Shown: positions 19,484 through 29,645, numbered from the stretch's first letter. The stretch is 64,000 nt of DNA from Cognaticolwellia sediminilitoris (GCA_002104535.1 NBOG01000007.1:62001-126000); one strand, 5' to 3'. The notes: generated from the sequence alone by a model not told the origin. Translations and numbers: made by a program.

Positions 19484-19522
19484 ACACTAGAAACTAAATT
19501 TAACTTAACGAGTTTCTAGTGT
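19484..19522. repeat. 12-bp perfect inverted repeat downstream of gloA
   Basis: ACACTAGAAACT (19484-19495) and its exact complement (19511-19522) are separated by 15 nt. No T run follows on the plus strand, and only a short one on the minus strand. It could act as an imperfect terminator or an mRNA 3'-end stabiliser. The rest of 19435-19713 shows nothing I can assign. Confidence 0.6.
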
Positions 19523-19713
19523 TGCCGTTCTCCTAATCGCCTGCTGTTATCATCGATGCCAATACTTTAACTTTACTTTACCCTCACTATTGTTCTCATA
19601 TTCAGCGCTTATCAGCTTAAGTTTTCAGCAAGATATAAATAAGTCACTATCACAAGTACTAGTTTCACGTTAATATACTGAATTAATTACTCAAAATAAT
19701 ACTCAGAATTTCC

Positions 19714-20247
19714 ATGGCCTTAAAATCAACCATCAATAAAGCGACAATTCATTTATCTGATATGGATCGCAATTATTATGACACTATCCAGTTAACCATC
19801 GCTCAACATCCTTCGGAAAATGATCGCCGTATGATGATAAGACTTATCGCTTATATACTAAATGCCAATGAAAACCTTCAATTCGGTAAAGGTGTCAGTG
19901 ATGAAGACGAAGCGGCAATTTGGCAAATAAACTACAGTGAAGAAATTGAGCTTTGGATTGAACTAGGCCAACTTGATGAAAAGCGTTTAAAAAAAGCCTG
20001 TAACCGTGCAAAACAAGTCAAGCTTTATTGTTTTGGGAGTAGCGTAGATACGTGGTGGCAACAATCTAAAAGTAAGCTCAACCAATTCAGCAAACTTTCT
20101 ATCGAAAGCTTTAGTGAAGAAACGGCGCAAGCATTAGAGCTATTAGCGGATCGTTCTATGGAATTTCAAGTCAGTATTCAAGATGGTCAGTTTTGGCTTA
20201 CAAGTGGCGAAGAAACGCTTTTAATCGAGCTAGAAAAACTGAAATAA
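19714..20247 (+). CDS. yaeQ: YaeQ family protein
   Basis: A 177-residue protein recognisable as YaeQ by the MALKSTINKATIHLSDMDRNYY start, the ENDRRMMIRLIAYILNA and EIELWIELGQLDEKRLKKAC segments, and the family length of about 180. Structures of YaeQ show a variant PD-(D/E)XK nuclease-like fold; the cellular role is not settled. Single gene with its own short flanks. Confidence 0.88.
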   Translation: MALKSTINKATIHLSDMDRNYYDTIQLTIAQHPSENDRRMMIRLIAYILNANENLQFGKGVSDEDEAAIWQINYSEEIELWIELGQLDEKRLKKACNRAKQVKLYCFGSSVDTWWQQSKSKLNQFSKLSIESFSEETAQALELLADRSMEFQVSIQDGQFWLTSGEETLLIELEKLK

Positions 20248-20324
20248 CCTATCGCCTACTAATTGATAATAACAAGCTAAAGTAGGCTTTCATAAACCAT
20301 TATTACATTAAAAAGCTCATAATT

Positions 20325-21740
20325 ATGATTACAACAATGCACTTATCTTCTAAAATGCAAAATCGCTTTACCTTAAAAATATTGCTAACCACATTAACCC
20401 TGACTATTTCATGTTCTAGCTTTAGTGCTAGCGAGATAATATCGTCTAAACAAGTCATCAAAGACATTACTTATTTAGCGTCAGATGAGTTAAAAGGTCG
20501 TGCTAGTTTTAGCCCTGAAATTGATAAAGCTGCTAATTATATTGCAAAACGTTTTGCAGACATTGGTTTAAAGCCGATGACAATCAAAAATTCAGGCCTT
20601 AATGCTAGTAATAAAAATGATCAATTTTTGCAACGTTTTACCGTTCATCAAATTAAACCTAAAACACTTAATGTTGTGATCAATGGCAATGAGATTGCTT
20701 CAGAAAATTTAGCGATAGCGTCAACAATTGCCGAATTAAACTGGCAAACGAATGATGTTAAATTACATATTGTTAAGCAAAACGATGATATGCGAAAAAC
20801 CGTCAGTGAACTCAATCAAGAAGGTGGTCAACACTTAGTTGTAATCAACAGTGCTCACGCTAAAACATTTAAGGGCTATCAAGGTTATTTCAATCGCGGC
20901 TTAACAAAACTATCACTTGAGCATCGAGGTGCTATTGTCATGGTCTTAAGTGATGAAGCTGAGCTGAATAGTGTTTCTGTTAGCGCAAGTGCAACTATCA
21001 CCACACAGTCGTTAACCAATGTTGTTGGAGTATTACCAGCAATTAACCCACAAAAGAGCATTGATAAAACATCAGACAATAATAACGCAGGTGAGATAGT
21101 TTTATATTCATCTCACTACGATCATTTAGGCACCACAGAAGACGGTAAACAAATTTATAATGGCGCAGACGATGATGCCTCTGGCACCACTGCGGTAATC
21201 AACTTAGCGGAATACTACGCAAAACAAGCTAACAACAAACGTACGTTAATGTTCAGTGCATTTACCGCTGAAGAAATTGGCGGATTTGGTTCTAAATACT
21301 TCTCTGAGCAACTTAATCCTGATGATGTTGTTGCTATGATAAATATTGAAATGATCGGCAAGCCATCAAAATTTGGCGCAGGTACTGTTTGGATGACGGG
21401 CATGGAGCGCTCAAACTTAGGCGCTTTACTCAATGAGAAACTTAGCCCTTTAAATAGACAAATTTACCAAGACCCTTATCCTGAACAAGGTTTATTCTAT
21501 CGTTCAGACAATGCGACACTGGCACGCTTAGGTGTTCCTGCCCACAGCTTTAGCAGTACACAACTTGATAAAGACGAGCATTATCACAAAGTTAGTGATG
21601 ATATAGCTAGTTTAGACTTATCGTCTATGCACAAAGTAATTGAGTCATTAGCAACGTCAACCCAAGCACTAGTTAATGGCAGTGTTACGCCAACACGAAT
21701 CGATAAAGCACAAGTTAGAGCTAAAGGTAAAATTTATTAA
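20325..21740 (+). CDS. Secreted M28-family metallopeptidase
   Basis: A 471-residue protein with an N-terminal signal (hydrophobic stretch about 14-35, followed by SFSAS). The catalytic half has the M28 di-zinc motifs: HYDH (near 264), GADDDASGTTAV (near 280) and the EE pair in TAEEIGGFGSKY (near 315). A further Asp and a late His follow. Such enzymes are aminopeptidases acting on exported peptides. The first ATG may not be the true one; ATGs a few codons later also precede the signal sequence. A terminator follows at 21800. Confidence 0.85.
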   Translation: MITTMHLSSKMQNRFTLKILLTTLTLTISCSSFSASEIISSKQVIKDITYLASDELKGRASFSPEIDKAANYIAKRFADIGLKPMTIKNSGLNASNKNDQFLQRFTVHQIKPKTLNVVINGNEIASENLAIASTIAELNWQTNDVKLHIVKQNDDMRKTVSELNQEGGQHLVVINSAHAKTFKGYQGYFNRGLTKLSLEHRGAIVMVLSDEAELNSVSVSASATITTQSLTNVVGVLPAINPQKSIDKTSDNNNAGEIVLYSSHYDHLGTTEDGKQIYNGADDDASGTTAVINLAEYYAKQANNKRTLMFSAFTAEEIGGFGSKYFSEQLNPDDVVAMINIEMIGKPSKFGAGTVWMTGMERSNLGALLNEKLSPLNRQIYQDPYPEQGLFYRSDNATLARLGVPAHSFSSTQLDKDEHYHKVSDDIASLDLSSMHKVIESLATSTQALVNGSVTPTRIDKAQVRAKGKIY

Positions 21741-21799
21741 GCGAACAGCCTTATCTACATATCACCTCAGAGGCATGTAATGCTCTGAACAGAAAATAC

Positions 21800-21836
21800 A
21801 AAGCCCAGTAATAAATCTTTATTGCTGGGCTTTTAC
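21800..21836. terminator. Bidirectional terminator between the M28 peptidase gene and the GNAT gene
   Basis: AAAGCCCAGTAATAAA pairs with TTTATTGCTGGGCTTT around a very short loop, with one G-T pair, followed by T residues. It lies between convergent genes and can serve both. Confidence 0.8.
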
Positions 21837-21980
21837 TATAAAACAAAGTCAAAAATTTTATCAAAATATAACTAGATGGCAATCAGAGTCGCTATATGTG
21901 TTTACCTTAAACTTAAGTTAAATAGTAATAGCCAATCAGCGTAGTTCTGAAATGAATGAACATTTAATCGCTTAAAGTGC

Positions 21981-22481
21981 TTATATTGATTGCGCCTGAC
22001 ACTGCCAGTGCATTTGAAATTCCAACTCATTAACACTGATTACTTTAAAACCGTGTCGTAAATACAACTGCTTTGCCGGATTGTCTAATAAGACATTTAA
22101 GCTAATATCTAATTGTTTTTCTTTCGCCTTTCTTTTTATTAATTCGAGTACTTTACTACCAATACCAACACAGTGATATTTCGGTAATAATTGAAATTGA
22201 CGAATATGAATTCTATCAGGAAATTGACCAAGTTTTACCAGCCCTATAGCCAGCTCTTGAATAAAAATAATATAAGAGTCATCAAAGTACTCATCAATAC
22301 GCTGCATATGGCCTGCGTCATTTAAGCAAATGCCTGCTTTTTTTAAATGCTCATCCATTGACACTTTGCGTAAGTTCAAAAGAAAAGCTCTGTCATTAAA
22401 AGTTGCACGCTTAAAGCTAACAACAATAGCGTTATTATCAGCAGAAAACCCAGTAGCAAAAGTTTTAATATTGTCTGACAT
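21981..22481 (-). CDS. GNAT-family N-acetyltransferase
   Basis: A 166-residue acetyltransferase-fold protein. Acetyl-CoA-binding motif A is seen as FQLLPKYHCVGIGSKVLELIKRKA (about 97-120), and the C-terminal LYLRHGFKVI is typical of motif B. The substrate cannot be inferred. Convergent with the M28 peptidase gene and divergent from the DUF885 gene. Confidence 0.85.
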   Translation of the reverse strand: MSDNIKTFATGFSADNNAIVVSFKRATFNDRAFLLNLRKVSMDEHLKKAGICLNDAGHMQRIDEYFDDSYIIFIQELAIGLVKLGQFPDRIHIRQFQLLPKYHCVGIGSKVLELIKRKAKEKQLDISLNVLLDNPAKQLYLRHGFKVISVNELEFQMHWQCQAQSI

Positions 22482-22687
22482 CGTCCAAGAAAATTTTTAT
22501 ATCATTACATTACTATAGCAAGTTGCCCTGTAAGGTAAACTTATAATTGACTGCTTTAAAATAACTTTTCGATTGCTAATATCTATCGCTGATATCTATC
22601 GCATAAAAACTGCCATTGACCTCGGACAGCTTGATTATTAAGCAAAATTAAAGGCAATATAGCCGCTTATAATAAAAGGACGCAAAT

Positions 22688-24550
22688 ATGACCTTCAATA
22701 AATCTCTCATCATTATTTCTATTTCTGCGGCGCTAACTGTTGCTTGTGGTAATGAAACATCGACAAACGTTGCTAAAGGCAGTAACGCACTAGCAGAACA
22801 ATCTGATAGTACAATTAATATCAATAAAGTTGAAATGGCTTCAAAAGCAGCCAATGAACTTTTTGATACTATTTTCATGGAAGGTGTAAACCGCAACCCG
22901 GTCAGACAAACTTATCTTGGTATTAAAACTGATTATGACAAGTGGCAAGACCTTTCTGAAGAAAACACCGCGAAAGAACTCGCTTTTGCTAAACAAGCAC
23001 TAAAGCGTATTGAAGTGATTAACGTCAATGCTGTCGATAAACAAACAGCTTTAAGCTATAAATTATTAACCCAAAAACTTGAACAACAAATTGCAGATTA
23101 CCAATGGCGTCATCATAACTACCCTGTTAATCAAATGTTTGGCGTTCATTCGCAAGTACCTGCGTTATTGATTAATCAACATAGCATTAAAGATAGCAAG
23201 CAAGCTCATGACTATATTGCTCGTGTTAAAAATTCAAAGCTGTTACTTGAACAGTTGGTTGAACAGCTTAAAATTAGAGAGAAGAAAGGCATTATTGCCC
23301 CGAACTTTGTTTTTGAGCACGTTATTCGTGATTCAAAAAACTTATTAGTTGGTGCGCCTTTTGATACTAATGCAGACAGTACTTTATACGCAGATTTTAA
23401 CAAAAAAATTGCACAGCTAGAGCTTACTGATTCAGAGAAAGAGTCATTAACTGCTGAATTAACTGCTGCGTTAAACACTGAATTTAAAGCCGGATACCAG
23501 CAACTAATTAGCTATTTAATTGAGCTAGAGAAAAAAGCGGTCGACAATGACGGAGCTTGGAAGTTACCTAAAGGTGATACTTTCTATAACAACGCCTTAA
23601 AGCGAACCACTACTACAGATTTAACCGCTGATGAAATTCATGAAATTGGTTTAAATGAAGTAGCGCGTATTCATGACGAAATGCGCTTGATCATGAAAAA
23701 AGTAAACTTTGAAGGTTCATTAAACGACTTCTTCCAGTTTATGCGTCATGACAAACAATTTTACTATGCCGCAGATAATGCCGGACGCGAACGTTATTTA
23801 ACGGAAGCTACTGACTTGATAAACATCATGAAAGGTGAGCTTGATCAACTATTCATAACTAAACCAAAAGCTGATTTAAAAGTTAAAAAAGTAGAAGAGT
23901 TTAGAGAAAAGTCAGCTGGTAAAGCATTTTACCAACAGCCTGCACCAGACGGTTCACGCCCAGGTATTTACTACGCAAACCTATATGACATGGAAGCAAT
24001 GCCAACATATCAAATGGAAGCACTCGCCTACCATGAAGGTATTCCAGGCCATCACATGCAAATAGCCTTGAAACAAGAGCTAGAAGGCATTCCAAAGTTC
24101 CGTAAATTTGGTGGTTACACAGCTTATAGTGAAGGCTGGGGTTTATATTCAGAAATGATCCCAAAAGAAATTGGTTTCTATCAAGACCCTTACTCAGATT
24201 TTGGTCGGTTAGCAATGGAATTATGGCGCGCGTGTCGCTTAGTAGTTGATACTGGCATTCACAATAAAAAATGGACACGTGAACAAGGTATTGCTTATTA
24301 CGTAAATAATACACCTAATGCTGAATCTGATGCTGTTAAAATGGTTGAACGTCATTTTGTTATGCCTTCACAAGCAACAGCTTACAAAATTGGTATGTTG
24401 AAAATTGTGGAGCTACGTGAACTGGCGAAAACTAAGTTAGGCGATAAGTTTGATATCCGTGAATTCCATGATGTTGTACTCACTAATGGCGCGGTGCCAC
24501 TTAATGTACTTGAAGATATGGTTAATGACTATATAGTTAAAAAAAGTTAA
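22688..24550 (+). CDS. DUF885-family predicted lipoprotein metallopeptidase
   Basis: A 620-residue protein starting with a signal sequence and a cysteine (ALTVACGNE), probably a lipoprotein anchored in the periplasm or outer membrane. The C-terminal half has HEGIPGHHMQ, an HExxH-like motif kept in DUF885 proteins, and a later EGWGLYSE stretch. The family is thought to be metallopeptidases because of these residues, but few members are characterised. Good ribosome binding site (AAAGGA) and a strong terminator 50 bp downstream. Confidence 0.82.
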   Translation: MTFNKSLIIISISAALTVACGNETSTNVAKGSNALAEQSDSTININKVEMASKAANELFDTIFMEGVNRNPVRQTYLGIKTDYDKWQDLSEENTAKELAFAKQALKRIEVINVNAVDKQTALSYKLLTQKLEQQIADYQWRHHNYPVNQMFGVHSQVPALLINQHSIKDSKQAHDYIARVKNSKLLLEQLVEQLKIREKKGIIAPNFVFEHVIRDSKNLLVGAPFDTNADSTLYADFNKKIAQLELTDSEKESLTAELTAALNTEFKAGYQQLISYLIELEKKAVDNDGAWKLPKGDTFYNNALKRTTTTDLTADEIHEIGLNEVARIHDEMRLIMKKVNFEGSLNDFFQFMRHDKQFYYAADNAGRERYLTEATDLINIMKGELDQLFITKPKADLKVKKVEEFREKSAGKAFYQQPAPDGSRPGIYYANLYDMEAMPTYQMEALAYHEGIPGHHMQIALKQELEGIPKFRKFGGYTAYSEGWGLYSEMIPKEIGFYQDPYSDFGRLAMELWRACRLVVDTGIHNKKWTREQGIAYYVNNTPNAESDAVKMVERHFVMPSQATAYKIGMLKIVELRELAKTKLGDKFDIREFHDVVLTNGAVPLNVLEDMVNDYIVKKS

Positions 24551-24597
24551 GCAACTATAAACGTTTAGTTACTTTCAACTTGACGTTTTCTAGTGTC

Positions 24598-24636
24598 AAA
24601 AAAAAACGCTAAAGTGTATTCTTTAGCGTTTTTTAT
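24598..24636 (+). terminator. Intrinsic terminator after the DUF885 gene
   Basis: AAAAAACGCTAAAG and CTTTAGCGTTTTTT form a 14-bp stem with a 6-nt loop and a T run. Confidence 0.88.
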
Positions 24637-24905
24637 ATTTATCATTGCTGCAAGTTAGATTGAGCCTTTATTTTTTAACTTAACGGATGCAGCTAAAATT
24701 TTTTCACCTCAAGAAACCAGCAAAAAATCAAGACTCACTCTGCAAGATACTCAGACTTATTTACCATTACCTTCGTTGTACACTTCCAATTTTCGTTAAA
24801 ATAAAATTAATCTGAATTAGCTGAATTAAGTTGATTTTATTAATGAATTTGTAACAAAACTTTGCTATTGTCTTGCTGACCAAATAGACAATATTTGAGC
24901 AATGG
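24637..24905. other. Non-coding stretch upstream of the secreted nuclease gene
   Basis: AT-rich DNA with no credible reading frame. It should hold the promoter for the nuclease gene, but I cannot pick a convincing -35/-10 pair. Confidence 0.4.
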
Positions 24906-24940
24906 ATAGGCAGAAATGAAAATTTCTGCCTATTTTTTTT
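24906..24940 (+). terminator. Strong intrinsic terminator inside the leader region of the secreted nuclease gene
   Basis: ATAGGCAGAAAT (24906-24917), a GAAA loop and ATTTCTGCCTAT (24922-24933) are followed by eight T residues. It is the second terminator after the DUF885 gene, 270 bp beyond the first and only 66 bp before the nuclease ATG. It may end a short independent RNA or act as an attenuator for the nuclease. Confidence 0.85.
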
Positions 24941-25006
24941 GTTTATTTTTAAGTAAATACAAACCTGTAAATCAACAACAATAATAATAAAAAAGAGAGA
25001 AGTAAC

Positions 25007-26758
25007 ATGAAGTTCCGTACCTTCACCAAAGCCACTGGTTATGCTTTTGGTTTATCCGTTTGCATAGCAACAATGAGTACCGTGGTTTATGCCGCTGAAC
25101 CTCAAAACTATTACGACACAGTCGATCCTTCCAATTCCACAACATTAAAACAAAGTTTGCATGAGATTATTGACGATCATCAACGTTTTCCTTATACATC
25201 AACGGCAACTGATACGTGGGATATATTAGAAGCTGCTGATGAAGATCCCAACAATCCAAATAATGTCATTGATATCTACAAAAATGCCTCTTACGCAAAA
25301 GTTGGCGGTGGCAATACAAACTATAACCGTGAACACAGTTGGCCGAAGTCATATGGTTTCCCAAAAGACGGGGCCAGTAATTACCCATACACTGACGCCC
25401 ATCATTTATTTATCGCTAATAGTGGTTATAACTCAAGCCGTAGTAATAAACCTTTCGCCAATTGCGATTTAAGTTGTGCCGAAAAACTGACAGAATATAA
25501 CAATTCAAGAGGTGGTGGCGCAGGCGAACATAACTTGACCACGGGATCAGGTTCAACAGGTACCTGGCAAACATGGATAGGAAGAAAAGGCGATGTCGCT
25601 AGAGCATTAATGTATTTAGCCGTTCGTTACGAAGGTGGCAACCATGGTGTTACGGGTGTAGCTGAACCCGATTTAATACTAACAGACGACCGTAATTTAA
25701 TTGAAAACTCAAAAACAGGTGCCAACGTTTCAGTTGCCTATATGGGCCTTAAGTCTGTATTAATCCAATGGCATAAAGATGATCCAGTCGATGATTTTGA
25801 ACGACGTCACAACGACGCTGTATATGCTCAACAAGGAAACCGTAATCCCTTTGTAGATCGCCCTGAATATGCTGAATGTGTATTTGAGAATATCTGTGAT
25901 GGTACCGCGCCTCCAGCACCTACCGGTAGTGATATTTGGATAAACGAAATCCATTACGATAATAATGGCAGCGATATTAATGAAGGTATTGAGATAGCTG
26001 GTGCTGCAGGCGTGGACCTAACAGGATGGAGTTTAGTAGCCTATAACGGCACAAACGGTACTCGCTATAAAACCACTAACCTTAGTGGCACTGTACCTAA
26101 CCAAAATGGTGGTTTTGGTACCCTTAATTTTAAAATTTCAGGCTTACAAAACGGTGGTTCTGATGGCATAGCACTCGTTGATGACAGTAACCAAGTTCGT
26201 CAATTCCTAAGTTATGAAGGCGTATTGACTGCAACAGACGGCCCCGCAAGTGGCATGGAGTCGACTGATATTACGGTTTCTGAGACATCAAGTACCCCTG
26301 TTGGCTATTCATTACAGCTTGCGGGCACTGGCGTTCAATATAGCGACTTTACTTGGCAGACAGTAGCAACTAATACTGCTGGAAACCTTAATAATAATCA
26401 AACATTTACCGGTAGCGCACAACAAAGTGTATTTATGAATAATACCGTTACAGCAATCCCTGATAACGACAGTATCATCAGTGCAATTGATGTACAACGC
26501 ACTGGCAATGCCGAAAGCGTTAATGTTTCGGTTGATATAACACATACATACCGCGGTGATATTAGCTTATCGTTAATTGCACCCGATGGCAGTTCTTATC
26601 TGTTAAAGTCATTTTCCGGTAGTGATAGTGCCGATAATGTTATTGCCAACTATAATGTTGATGTTTCAGGGTTAGCACAGGGACAGTGGCAATTATTAGT
26701 CACTGATAATTACCAACAAGACATTGGTAATTTAAACCAATGGAGCCTTACGTACTAA
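25007..26758 (+). CDS. Secreted multidomain endonuclease I with lamin-tail and proprotein-convertase P domains
   Basis: A 583-residue exported nuclease. After a signal peptide (about 1-30) comes an endonuclease I domain (about 34-295). Its catalytic signature is NREHSW (107-112), followed by DAHHLF (130-135) and NSSRSNKPF, as in EndA/Vvn-type periplasmic and extracellular nucleases. A short Pro linker leads to a lamin-tail-like beta domain (about 308-465, starting DIWINEIHYDN) and a C-terminal P/Homo B-like domain (about 474-583). The additions suggest a nuclease released for scavenging extracellular DNA. Domain borders are estimated by eye. Confidence 0.85.
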   Translation: MKFRTFTKATGYAFGLSVCIATMSTVVYAAEPQNYYDTVDPSNSTTLKQSLHEIIDDHQRFPYTSTATDTWDILEAADEDPNNPNNVIDIYKNASYAKVGGGNTNYNREHSWPKSYGFPKDGASNYPYTDAHHLFIANSGYNSSRSNKPFANCDLSCAEKLTEYNNSRGGGAGEHNLTTGSGSTGTWQTWIGRKGDVARALMYLAVRYEGGNHGVTGVAEPDLILTDDRNLIENSKTGANVSVAYMGLKSVLIQWHKDDPVDDFERRHNDAVYAQQGNRNPFVDRPEYAECVFENICDGTAPPAPTGSDIWINEIHYDNNGSDINEGIEIAGAAGVDLTGWSLVAYNGTNGTRYKTTNLSGTVPNQNGGFGTLNFKISGLQNGGSDGIALVDDSNQVRQFLSYEGVLTATDGPASGMESTDITVSETSSTPVGYSLQLAGTGVQYSDFTWQTVATNTAGNLNNNQTFTGSAQQSVFMNNTVTAIPDNDSIISAIDVQRTGNAESVNVSVDITHTYRGDISLSLIAPDGSSYLLKSFSGSDSADNVIANYNVDVSGLAQGQWQLLVTDNYQQDIGNLNQWSLTY

Positions 26759-27093
26759 TTAAAATGTCAGCTAAATAGTTAGAACTCTTCGCCACAAATA
26801 ACCTGTGGCGAAGGGTATTTTACCTTGAACCACAAATTCAAAATGAATTCCCCCGCTCCACTTTAGCGCTTAACCACAGTAAACTATTCTTTTGCTATGT
26901 GTAATCCACCTTAGGCATCTTGATTTTAGCGTCAATAATTACGCTTGCTGTTTTAAAATACCGATGAAAAAATAAGTTGCAGTTAAAGCCACTTTACTTA
27001 TGGTGATATGAAATATTATAGTGGTTAAATAATAATAAGGATCACCCATATCTTGGGTAAACTTATGTCTTTATTTCATTTAAGGTCTATTTA
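26759..27093. other. Intergenic region with one hairpin
   Basis: A 9-bp stem (26788-26796 with 26804-26812, TTCGCCACA type) lies 30 bp after the nuclease stop and may end its transcript, though the T run is imperfect. The remaining 280 bp show no frame, repeat or clear promoter. Confidence 0.5.
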
Positions 27094-27546
27094 ATGGAAC
27101 TCAAAATTATTCCCATCTTTCAAGTAATTATTGCCATGGTTCTAATGACTTTACTACAGTATTTATTTCCAGACTTTACTTTCATAAACTCAACAACTAC
27201 CAGCTTGGCTATTATAATGTTAGCACTTGCTTTGTTAATTGGCTTTTTCGCTATTTATAGCTTTCGAAAACATGACACTACGGTTAATCCAACAACACCC
27301 GAAGAGTCATCACAAGTGGTTGATAGTGGTATATATCAGTTTTCTCGAAACCCGATGTATTTAGCAATGTTATTAGCACTTGTGGCATACGCTTGTTACC
27401 TTCAGAGCCCTTTAAATGTAGCTGTTTGCCTAGTTTTTATTTGGTATATTACAAAATATCAAATTACACCAGAAGAGCGCATGCTAACGAAACTATTTGG
27501 TCAACAATATAGTGATTACCAGAGCCGTGTTCGTCGCTGGCTTTAA
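27094..27546 (+). CDS. Isoprenylcysteine/phospholipid methyltransferase-like membrane protein
   Basis: A 150-residue protein with about four membrane helices. The C-terminal half has SGIYQFSRNPMYLAMLLALVA and PEERMLTKLFGQQYSDYQSRVRRW, the SAM-binding signature shared by ICMT-like and PEMT-like methyltransferases. Bacterial members methylate unknown small or lipid substrates. The start and length are normal for the small bacterial versions. Confidence 0.82.
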   Translation: MELKIIPIFQVIIAMVLMTLLQYLFPDFTFINSTTTSLAIIMLALALLIGFFAIYSFRKHDTTVNPTTPEESSQVVDSGIYQFSRNPMYLAMLLALVAYACYLQSPLNVAVCLVFIWYITKYQITPEERMLTKLFGQQYSDYQSRVRRWL

Positions 27547-27645
27547 AATAAATGATATAAAAAAACACTAACAACGCGAAGCTGAGAGTGCTTTTTATTT
27601 AACAATTTAACTGGCTATATTACTTAATAAGCGTTCGATTAAACG

Positions 27646-28215
27646 CTATGCTTTCTTTAGATAAGCTGCCACTAAAACAATACGCGTACCGTTAACCTTA
27701 CCTTCGATATGTTCTGGATTATCCGTTAAGCTGATACCTCGTACCATAGTGCCCTGCTTAGCGGTAAAGTTTGCCCCTTTAACTTTTAAATCTTTTATTA
27801 GGGTAACGTTATCGCCATCTTGTAATTCTGCGCCATTACTATCACGGGTTGGCCCTTCGCGCTCAGCTGCTGCAATACCTTGTTCTGCCCAAGTTTTAAC
27901 GTCATCTTCTAAGTAGATCATATCCAGAGCATCTTGAGCCCAGCTCTCCGCTGACACTTTATGCAACATACGATAAGCCATCACTTGAACTGCCGGCTCT
28001 TGATTCCACATAGCGTCGGTCAAACAACGCAAATGGTTGATATCTAGCTCAGTAGTCCCTTCCACTTGTCCGAGACAAGTATCACACAAGTAAATACTTT
28101 GTTGAGCACTTAGGTCGCTTGTTGGAGGCACAGGATGAACAGCTAAGTTATCGGTTGATGAACAAAATTCACAGCTTGAATTGCTGCGTGCTTTTAGGGC
28201 ATTTTCAGTAGGCAT
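27646..28215 (-). CDS. PhnA/YjdM-type zinc-ribbon protein
   Basis: A 189-residue protein with an N-terminal zinc ribbon (CEFC near 17 and CDTC near 44) and a C-terminal PhnA domain (about 130-189) with the SH3-like LQDGDNVTLIKDLKVKG segment. Despite the PhnA name, the E. coli homologue (YjdM) is not established as a phosphonoacetate hydrolase, so no reaction is claimed. The middle part is an extension compared with the 111-residue E. coli protein. Monocistronic. Confidence 0.82.
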   Translation of the reverse strand: MPTENALKARSNSSCEFCSSTDNLAVHPVPPTSDLSAQQSIYLCDTCLGQVEGTTELDINHLRCLTDAMWNQEPAVQVMAYRMLHKVSAESWAQDALDMIYLEDDVKTWAEQGIAAAEREGPTRDSNGAELQDGDNVTLIKDLKVKGANFTAKQGTMVRGISLTDNPEHIEGKVNGTRIVLVAAYLKKA

Positions 28216-28349
28216 AAGGGCTTCTCGCTAAATTTTTGCGCTATTATGCTCCTAATTTACCGATTTAAAAAGTGCAGATTATTAAACATAAAGAAATACA
28301 GAGGTTTCTGTTAACTTTATTGAAGTATTGAATAGTGTTTTTTAAAAGC

Positions 28350-28379
28350 TTTGCTACTTATTGTCTAATAAGCAGCAAA
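28350..28379 (-). terminator. Terminator-like hairpin after sstT
   Basis: On the minus strand TTTGCTGCTTATT pairs with AATAAGTAGCAAA, with one G-U pair, around AGAC, and is followed by a T-rich stretch. It lies 28 bp past the sstT stop. Confidence 0.65.
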
Positions 28380-28406
28380 ACTTTAACGTTGATTCAGGCT
28401 GAAGGC

Positions 28407-29645
28407 TTAATCTAAGTTTTTAGTAGCATGGTGAGAAGCTGCAGCGGTAAAAACCACATCTGTTGAGCTATTTAGCGCCGTTTCTGCTGAATCTTGAATA
28501 ACGCCGATAATGAATCCTATAGCAACGACTTGCATGGCAATATCCGTATTGATGCCAAATAAACCACAAGCCAATGGAATAAGTAATAGTGAACCACCAG
28601 CAACCCCCGAAGCACCACATGCTGACACTGCAGCAATAATACTCAACAAGATAGCGGTAGCAAAGTCGACTTCAATATTTAAGGTATTTGCTGCTGCAAG
28701 GGTTAATACCGTAATGGTAATGGCTGCACCAGCCATATTGATGGTGGCACCTAATGGAATAGAAACTGAATAAGTGTCTTCATGTAAGTCAAGTTTTTCA
28801 CACAACTCCATATTTACTGGAATATTAGCTGCAGAGCTTCGAGTGAAAAATGCCGTAATACCTGACTCTTTTAAACAAGTTAACACTAATGGGTAAGGAT
28901 TTTTGCGCATAATAAAATAAACAATCAATGGATTGACTATCAAGGCAATGATTAGCATCGCACCTAACAGTACTAATACTAAGTGGCTAAATTCGCCTAA
29001 AGTATCAAAACCTGTTGTTGCAACCGTATTCGCTACTAAGCCCATAATACCTAACGGTGCGAATCGAATAACTAATTTAACTACACTTGAAATAGCTTCA
29101 GCAAAGTCATGAACCATCACTTTGGTTGATTCGCTGCCTTTTTTCAATGCGAAGCCTAAACCTAAACCCCAAGCTAGTATGCCAATGAAGTTTCCGGTAA
29201 TAACGGCGTTGAATGGATTATCAACAATTTTAAAAGCCAATGTTGTTAATACTTCAGTCAAACCTTGTGGTGGATTAGCACTTGCACCTGCGATATCTAA
29301 AGTTAATTGCACTGGAAACGCGAAGCTTAAGCCAACGGCGACTAATGCAGCACTTATAGTGCCTATTAAATAAAGTCCAATAATAGGCTTTAACTTAGCG
29401 TCACTATTAGCTTTTTGATTGGCGATAGACGAAGCAACCAACACTAAGACTAAAATAGGCGCAACCGCTTTAAGTGCGTTAACAAATAAGCTCCCTAATA
29501 TTGAAAATGACTTGGCGATGTCAGGAGAGATAATGGCTAAAGCAATACCAAAAACAATCGCAATGATGATTTGGTTAACAATATTTATCGATTTTAACTT
29601 GTTAAAAATTGAGTTTGTTTCTAAAGAAGTTTGTTCTGTAGTCAT
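28407..29645 (-). CDS. sstT: Sodium/serine-threonine symporter SstT
   Basis: A 412-residue transporter of the dicarboxylate/amino acid:cation symporter family. The sequence shows the re-entrant serine-rich loop [20 protein letters not shown] and the substrate-binding [17 protein letters not shown]. Near the C-terminus are [21 protein letters not shown] and [23 protein letters not shown], all as in SstT. Takes up serine and threonine with sodium. Monocistronic. Confidence 0.95.
   Translation of the reverse strand: MTTEQTSLETNSIFNKLKSINIVNQIIIAIVFGIALAIISPDIAKSFSILGSLFVNALKAVAPILVLVLVASSIANQKANSDAKLKPIIGLYLIGTISAALVAVGLSFAFPVQLTLDIAGASANPPQGLTEVLTTLAFKIVDNPFNAVITGNFIGILAWGLGLGFALKKGSESTKVMVHDFAEAISSVVKLVIRFAPLGIMGLVANTVATTGFDTLGEFSHLVLVLLGAMLIIALIVNPLIVYFIMRKNPYPLVLTCLKESGITAFFTRSSAANIPVNMELCEKLDLHEDTYSVSIPLGATINMAGAAITITVLTLAAANTLNIEVDFATAILLSIIAAVSACGASGVAGGSLLLIPLACGLFGINTDIAMQVVAIGFIIGVIQDSAETALNSSTDVVFTAAASHHATKNLD

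Noticed and set aside
22579-22602. Short direct repeat ATATCTATCGC, 13-bp period, upstream of the DUF885 gene
   Set aside because: Only two copies; could be an operator but is too short to support a claim.
27646-28215. Phosphonoacetate hydrolase, as suggested by the PhnA name
   Set aside because: The name came from a misassignment; this zinc-ribbon family has no proven hydrolase activity and no phosphonate genes are nearby.
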